From Gemmataceae bacterium (lineage in GTDB: Bacteria > Planctomycetota > Planctomycetia > Gemmatales > Gemmataceae): a stretch of 9,400 bases of DNA. Below the pieces are notes generated by a model. It worked only from the letters and a program-made list of their open reading frames with translations, did no database searches and was not told the DNA's origin. The stretch is taken from the NCBI GenBank assembly GCA_947474875.1, contig CANJKY010000078.1:1-9400 (forward strand). The letters are read 5' to 3'. Positions 6,787 to 9,400 of this stretch are shown piece after piece (position 1 is the stretch's first letter; each line of letters opens with the position of its first letter). The position numbers and the translations under genes are program-made.

Positions 6787-6816
6787 GGGAACGGGGTTCG
6801 ATCGAACCCCGTTCCC
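6787..6816. terminator. Perfect 30-bp palindrome, probable terminator
   Basis: Bases 6787-6816 are perfectly self-complementary about the centre 6801/6802 (left arm begins GGGAACGGGG, centre TTCGATCGAA). As RNA it would form a 13-bp stem with a GATC tetraloop. On the minus strand it begins 21 bases after the TAG stop of the 63-residue lipoprotein (6838) and is followed by TTCTCATTCC, weakly T-rich. The best reading is the terminator of the DUF1559/lipoprotein unit. Confidence 0.65.
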
Positions 6817-6837
6817 GTGTCGCGTCCGCCGTGGTCA

Positions 6838-7029
6838 CTACTTGCCGGGCTTCTTGCCCTTCGGCTGGGCCTTCCCGCCCTCCTCGTCGGCGATCCGCTT
6901 GTCCTCCTCCTGGATGGCCTTCTTCTGCTCGTCGGTCAGCGGGGGCGGGAGCTTGGTCTCGTCGCTCCCGCACCCGGCCGCCAGGATCACCAGGGTGGCC
7001 GCGAACACCGACAGTCCGAGCGCACGCAT
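6838..7029 (-). CDS. Small charged lipoprotein, 63 residues, paired with DUF1559
   Basis: The signal peptide MRALGLSVFAATLVILAAGC has a good lipobox (LAAGC, Cys20). The mature part is only 44 residues: TDEQKKAIQEEDKRIADEE, which looks like one charged helix, then a Lys/Gly/Pro tail ending KKPGK. No domain is recognised. The start at 7029 is supported by GAGG (7039-7036) six bases upstream. It begins 23 bases after the DUF1559 stop on the same strand, so the two are almost certainly cotranscribed. Similar short lipoproteins beside DUF1559 genes are, to my knowledge, common in planctomycetes, but no role is established. The 30-bp palindrome follows. Confidence 0.82.
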   Translation of the reverse strand: MRALGLSVFAATLVILAAGCGSDETKLPPPLTDEQKKAIQEEDKRIADEEGGKAQPKGKKPGK

Positions 7030-7052
7030 GGTCCGCCTCGTGGGTTGGGGGG

Positions 7053-8123
7053 TTACAGTTGGCTCAGGTCGAGCACCTGGCCGTCGTCGATCACGCACGC
7101 CCGCATCCAGGCGATCGGGTCCACGCTGAACCGCACGAACCGCACGCTGCCATCGCCGAACACGGCGTTCAGCCCGCCGGTGTGAGCGGACCCGAAATAC
7201 CGCCGCCAGGCGGTGCCGCCGGTGGTGTTGCTACCCACCCCGCCGTCGTTGAACTTCCAGTTGGTCGGGTCGGAGTCGTGCTTCGGCGGGAAGTGGTAGC
7301 GGATGTTGTCTTCGTCCCACCCGCTGTTGTTCCACCGCTCATTGTCCCCGCCGTCCGCCCCCTGCCGACCAGCCGGCAGCGCCTTCTCGGCCACCATGAT
7401 GCTGTTCGACGTGCCGTCGGTCACGTCCGCGATCCGCCGCTTCGCCCCCTGCGCCGGCCACACGATGTACCCCTTGCGGCCGGGGTAGTCGCCGAAGTTC
7501 TCCGGCGTCCGCTCGTTCCGCCGCGGGCTCAGGCCCAGCGGCGGCGGGGGGATGTCGCCGAAGTTCTCGTGGATCTCGCCCTGGTAGAACCCGGCGTTGC
7601 CGGCGTAGTCGCACCGGCCGAACAGGGCGGTGCCGTACCCGGTCGGGGCGCGGCGGGTCGGGCAGTAGTAGATCTTGATGAGCGAGCGGGCGACGTCGTC
7701 CTCGCCGTTGTAGTTGGCCGGCCGGCCGCTGTGGATCGGCGGCAGGTCGAACCGGGCCAGCCGGTACACGTTCTCCTGCTCGATGAACGGCAGAATCTTG
7801 AAGAAATGGCTCCACCCGTCCGGGTGGGCGGCGTTGCAGCAGGTGGTGCCGCTCTCGTAGGACCCCGGCGGCTCGTTGTACACCATGCCGGGCAGCCGCG
7901 GGTCGCCGTCGTACGCGCCGGTCGGGTAGTACTGGTACGCGCTCTCGTAGTTGTGGAACGCCAGCCCGATCTGCTTCAGGTTGTTCCCGCACTGCATCCG
8001 CGCGGCGGCCTCGCGGACCTTCTGCACGGCCGGCAGGAGCAGGCCGATCAGGATGGCGATGATGGCAATCACCACCAGCAACTCGATCAGCGTGAACCCC
8101 GAGCGCACCCGGTTCCTGTTCAT
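7053..8123 (-). CDS. DUF1559 protein with prepilin-type N-terminus and H-X9-DG domain
   Basis: This 356-residue protein has a textbook type IV prepilin leader: RSGFTLIELLVVIAIIAILIGLLLPAVQKVREAAAR. Cleavage is expected between Gly9 and Phe10, with Glu14 as the conserved Glu5 of the mature form. The DUF1559 body follows: CGNNLKQIGLAFHNYESAYQYYP (45-67), IYYCP (151-155), DYAGNAG (172-178), ITDGTSN-type IADVTDGTSNSIMVAE (231-246). The C-terminal H-X9-DG signature is SAHTGGLNAVFGDGSVRFV (His314, Asp324-Gly325). These proteins occur in dozens to hundreds of copies in planctomycete genomes. They are thought to use pseudopilin-type processing and export; their role is unknown. ATG 8123 is chosen because it lies just before the leader and has GAGGG (8132-8128) upstream. 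It is followed by the 63-residue lipoprotein. Confidence 0.95.
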   Translation of the reverse strand: MNRNRVRSGFTLIELLVVIAIIAILIGLLLPAVQKVREAAARMQCGNNLKQIGLAFHNYESAYQYYPTGAYDGDPRLPGMVYNEPPGSYESGTTCCNAAHPDGWSHFFKILPFIEQENVYRLARFDLPPIHSGRPANYNGEDDVARSLIKIYYCPTRRAPTGYGTALFGRCDYAGNAGFYQGEIHENFGDIPPPPLGLSPRRNERTPENFGDYPGRKGYIVWPAQGAKRRIADVTDGTSNSIMVAEKALPAGRQGADGGDNERWNNSGWDEDNIRYHFPPKHDSDPTNWKFNDGGVGSNTTGGTAWRRYFGSAHTGGLNAVFGDGSVRFVRFSVDPIAWMRACVIDDGQVLDLSQL

Positions 8124-8168
8124 CGTGCCCTCGACGAATGGGGGTAGGAATCGATCCGGCGTCGGCCG

Positions 8169-8210
8169 GTCGCGGGAAGTTGTAGCCGGGGGGTGTGAAG
8201 AACCCGCGAC
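8169..8210 (-). other. 8-bp inverted repeat upstream of DUF1559
   Basis: GTCGCGGG (8169-8176) and CCCGCGAC (8203-8210) are exact reverse complements separated by 26 bases, lying 46-87 bases upstream of the DUF1559 start. It could be an operator or a 5'-leader hairpin. In DNA this GC-rich an 8-bp match can also arise by chance. Confidence 0.3.
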
Positions 8211-8317
8211 GGCGGCGCGAAGATCGGCGGATGTGAGCGGATTCACTTACAACAACCCGCCGGTCCGCCACGTGTCTTCGCTACATCTCGCACGGCTGGG
8301 AATGATCTGTACCGGAG

Positions 8318-8500
8318 AGCCCCGCCTCTCCCCCGGAGGGGGAGAGGTCGCGGTCGGGAGCGGAGCGACGACCGCGGGTGAGGGGGCGGAACCTTGTGAC
8401 CCGGCAGGCTGTGACCGGCGTCAACACCCCCTCACCCGCCGCAGTTGCTTCGCAACATGCGACGACCTCTCCCCCGCTCCGCAGGGGAGAGGTGGGGCTT
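8318..8500. repeat. Inverted pair of palindromic intergenic repeats, locus 2
   Basis: Two copies of one element face each other: copy A about 8318-8390 and copy B about 8427-8500, the latter inverted. Each has a terminal hairpin (A: CCTCTCCCCC 8325-8334 with GGGGGAGAGG 8338-8347; B: ACCTCTCCCC 8465-8474 with GGGGAGAGGT 8484-8493). A middle hairpin follows (A: GCGGTCG 8350-8356 with CGACCGC 8369-8375; B: CGCAGTTGC 8440-8448 with GCAAC-a-TGCG 8452-8461). The third part is the shared segment GCGGGTGAGGGGG (8374-8386), perfectly complementary to 8427-8439. The pair can fold into one large cruciform-like structure. It belongs to the same family as the repeat at 1-113. Confidence 0.8.
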
Positions 8501-8563
8501 TTGCGAAGCCGATCACACTTAGCCGTGTGGGGTAGCAACGTCTTCGAGAGGGACCGGCGGGCC

Positions 8564-9400
8564 ATGCCGATGCCCGGGATTCGACCGATCACAGGCCGTG
8601 GGGGCCGCGTTCGCGGCGTCCTCCTCGGGTGGCTCGTTTTGGGGCTGTTCACTTCGGCCCACGCGGCGGATTACACCGACGGCCTGAAACTGCTCCGGGC
8701 TGGTCAGTTCGCTGAATGCGAGAAGCTGGCCGCGGAGGTGATCGCCGACGGCTCCGACACGCCGGACTGGTGGCTGCTGAAAATCCGCGCACAGACCGCC
8801 CGCGGGCTGTACACGGAGGCCGGGAAGTCGGTCGAGGCGGCGTGCGAGCGGTTCCCGTCCAACCTCGCCCTGCGGTGGGAGGGGCACGAACTTTATCGGA
8901 AGAGTGGGCGGGCGAAGGAGGCCGCCGCCATGCTGGCGGCGGTGGAGAAGCGGGTCGACGCCCGGTGGGCGAACGGCCCGGCCGACCAGGTCGCCCTCGG
9001 CCGCATCCTGCTCGCCCGCGGCACCGACGCCAAGGAGGTGCTCGACCAGTTCTTCACCGCCGTCGTCAAGAAGTCGCCGGAAGTCCTCGACGCCCACTAC
9101 GCGGTTGCGGAACTGGCCCTCGGCAAGCACGACCGGGCGCTCGCCGCCGACACGTTGCAGAAGATGCCGAAGGAGGCGGCGGACGATCCGCACTTCCACT
9201 ACCTGATGGCCCGCGCGTTCGCCGACGACGACCGCGAGCGGTCGCAGAAGGCGTTCGCCGATGCTCTGAAGATCAACCCGCACCACGCCGACACCCTGCT
9301 GTTCCGCGCCGACCATCTTGTGGATGCCGAGGACTACCCCGCGGCCGAGGCGACACTGAAGACGGTGCTCGACGTGGACCCCGGCGAGCCGCGGGCGTGG
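8564..9400 (+). CDS. Secreted TPR protein (3' end outside window)
   Basis: The reading frame from ATG 8564 stays open to the window edge, giving 279 codons of an incomplete gene. The N-terminus has a basic segment, a hydrophobic core GVLLGWLVLGLF and an AHA-A cleavage site near residues 34-35, so the product is exported. The rest is alpha-helical with TPR-type repeats: YTDGLKLLRAGQFAECEKLAAEVI (about 37-60), WLLKIRAQTARGLYTEAGKSVEAACERFPSN, and the clearest block HFHYLMARAFADDDRERSQKAFADALKINPHHADTL followed by YPAAEATLKTVLDVDP. Such proteins usually act as protein-binding scaffolds; some planctomycete members continue into a C-terminal peptidase-like domain, which cannot be checked here. A second in-frame ATG lies at 8570. 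The purine-rich GAGAGGGA at 8546-8553 fits ATG 8564 slightly better. Partner and function are unknown. Confidence 0.85.
   Translation, partial: MPMPGIRPITGRGGRVRGVLLGWLVLGLFTSAHAADYTDGLKLLRAGQFAECEKLAAEVIADGSDTPDWWLLKIRAQTARGLYTEAGKSVEAACERFPSNLALRWEGHELYRKSGRAKEAAAMLAAVEKRVDARWANGPADQVALGRILLARGTDAKEVLDQFFTAVVKKSPEVLDAHYAVAELALGKHDRALAADTLQKMPKEAADDPHFHYLMARAFADDDRERSQKAFADALKINPHHADTLLFRADHLVDAEDYPAAEATLKTVLDVDPGEPRAW

Larger units (their letters stand above)
8124..8563. other. Intergenic region between divergent DUF1559 and TPR genes
   Basis: This 440-base stretch has no gene I can support. Its left part (8124-8317) is the DUF1559 upstream region with a GAGGG ribosome site and an 8-bp inverted repeat; no convincing -35/-10 pair was found. 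The centre (8318-8500) is the double repeat. The right part holds two small hairpins, GGCTT/AAGCC (8496-8510) and CACAC/GTGTG (8514-8529), then the purine-rich GAGAGGGA (8546-8553) before the TPR gene. Its promoter must lie in or right of the repeats. Confidence 0.6.

Noticed and set aside
6780..8271. Long alternative frames on both strands across the DUF1559 region.
   Set aside because: They are shadows of DUF1559, whose prepilin leader and H-X9-DG motif fix the real frame.
8318..8500. Possible CRISPR array.
   Set aside because: There are only two copies, in inverted orientation, with internal hairpins and no regular spacers or cas genes nearby.
8519..9316. 265-codon minus-strand frame opposite the TPR gene.
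   Set aside because: The plus strand gives a signal peptide and TPR repeats; the minus-strand product has no leader or motif.

Overview
The window is very GC-rich chromosomal DNA. Its protein families point to a planctomycete, most likely of the Gemmataceae. The evidence is a DUF1501 protein with a Tat-type leader, a DUF1559 protein with a prepilin-like N-terminus and the H-X9-DG signature, and several short lipoproteins of planctomycete style. The genus is an inference from family content and base composition; no marker gene is present.

Layout, left to right. Positions 1-113 hold the end of one copy and most of a second, inverted copy of a palindromic intergenic repeat. A plus-strand pair follows: a full-length DsbD-type thiol:disulfide transporter (150-2195) and a small Met/Gly-rich lipoprotein (2272-2550). 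A GC-rich hairpin (2557-2583) separates this pair from a convergent DUF1501 gene (4037-2598, minus). A 138-base divergent intergenic region with a plausible sigma70-like promoter (TTGACA-17-TCCAAT) leads to an aldehyde dehydrogenase (4176-5684) and a 105-residue GYD-domain protein (5743-6060), with an 11-bp hairpin between them. A 15-bp inverted repeat (6065-6118) lies at the next convergent junction.

The minus strand then carries, in transcription order, DUF1559 (8123-7053), a 63-residue lipoprotein (7029-6838), a perfect 30-bp palindrome (6816-6787), and a 209-residue lipoprotein of unknown function (6754-6125). The 440-base gap 8124-8563 holds the upstream region of DUF1559 and a second pair of inverted repeat copies (8318-8500). 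The last gene (8564 to the window edge, plus) is a secreted TPR protein cut off by the end of the window.

Functionally, most products act at or beyond the inner membrane: thiol redox transfer (DsbD), Tat export (DUF1501), a pilin-like surface or secretion component (DUF1559), three lipoproteins and an exported TPR protein. The ALDH/GYD pair is the cytosolic metabolic unit. I see no CRISPR array, RNA gene, transposase, phage gene or recognisable defence system. The features most worth a second look are the paired inverted repeats, the series of strong gene-end palindromes without U tracts, and the small-lipoprotein partnerships. Most alternative long reading frames here are by-products of high GC content.
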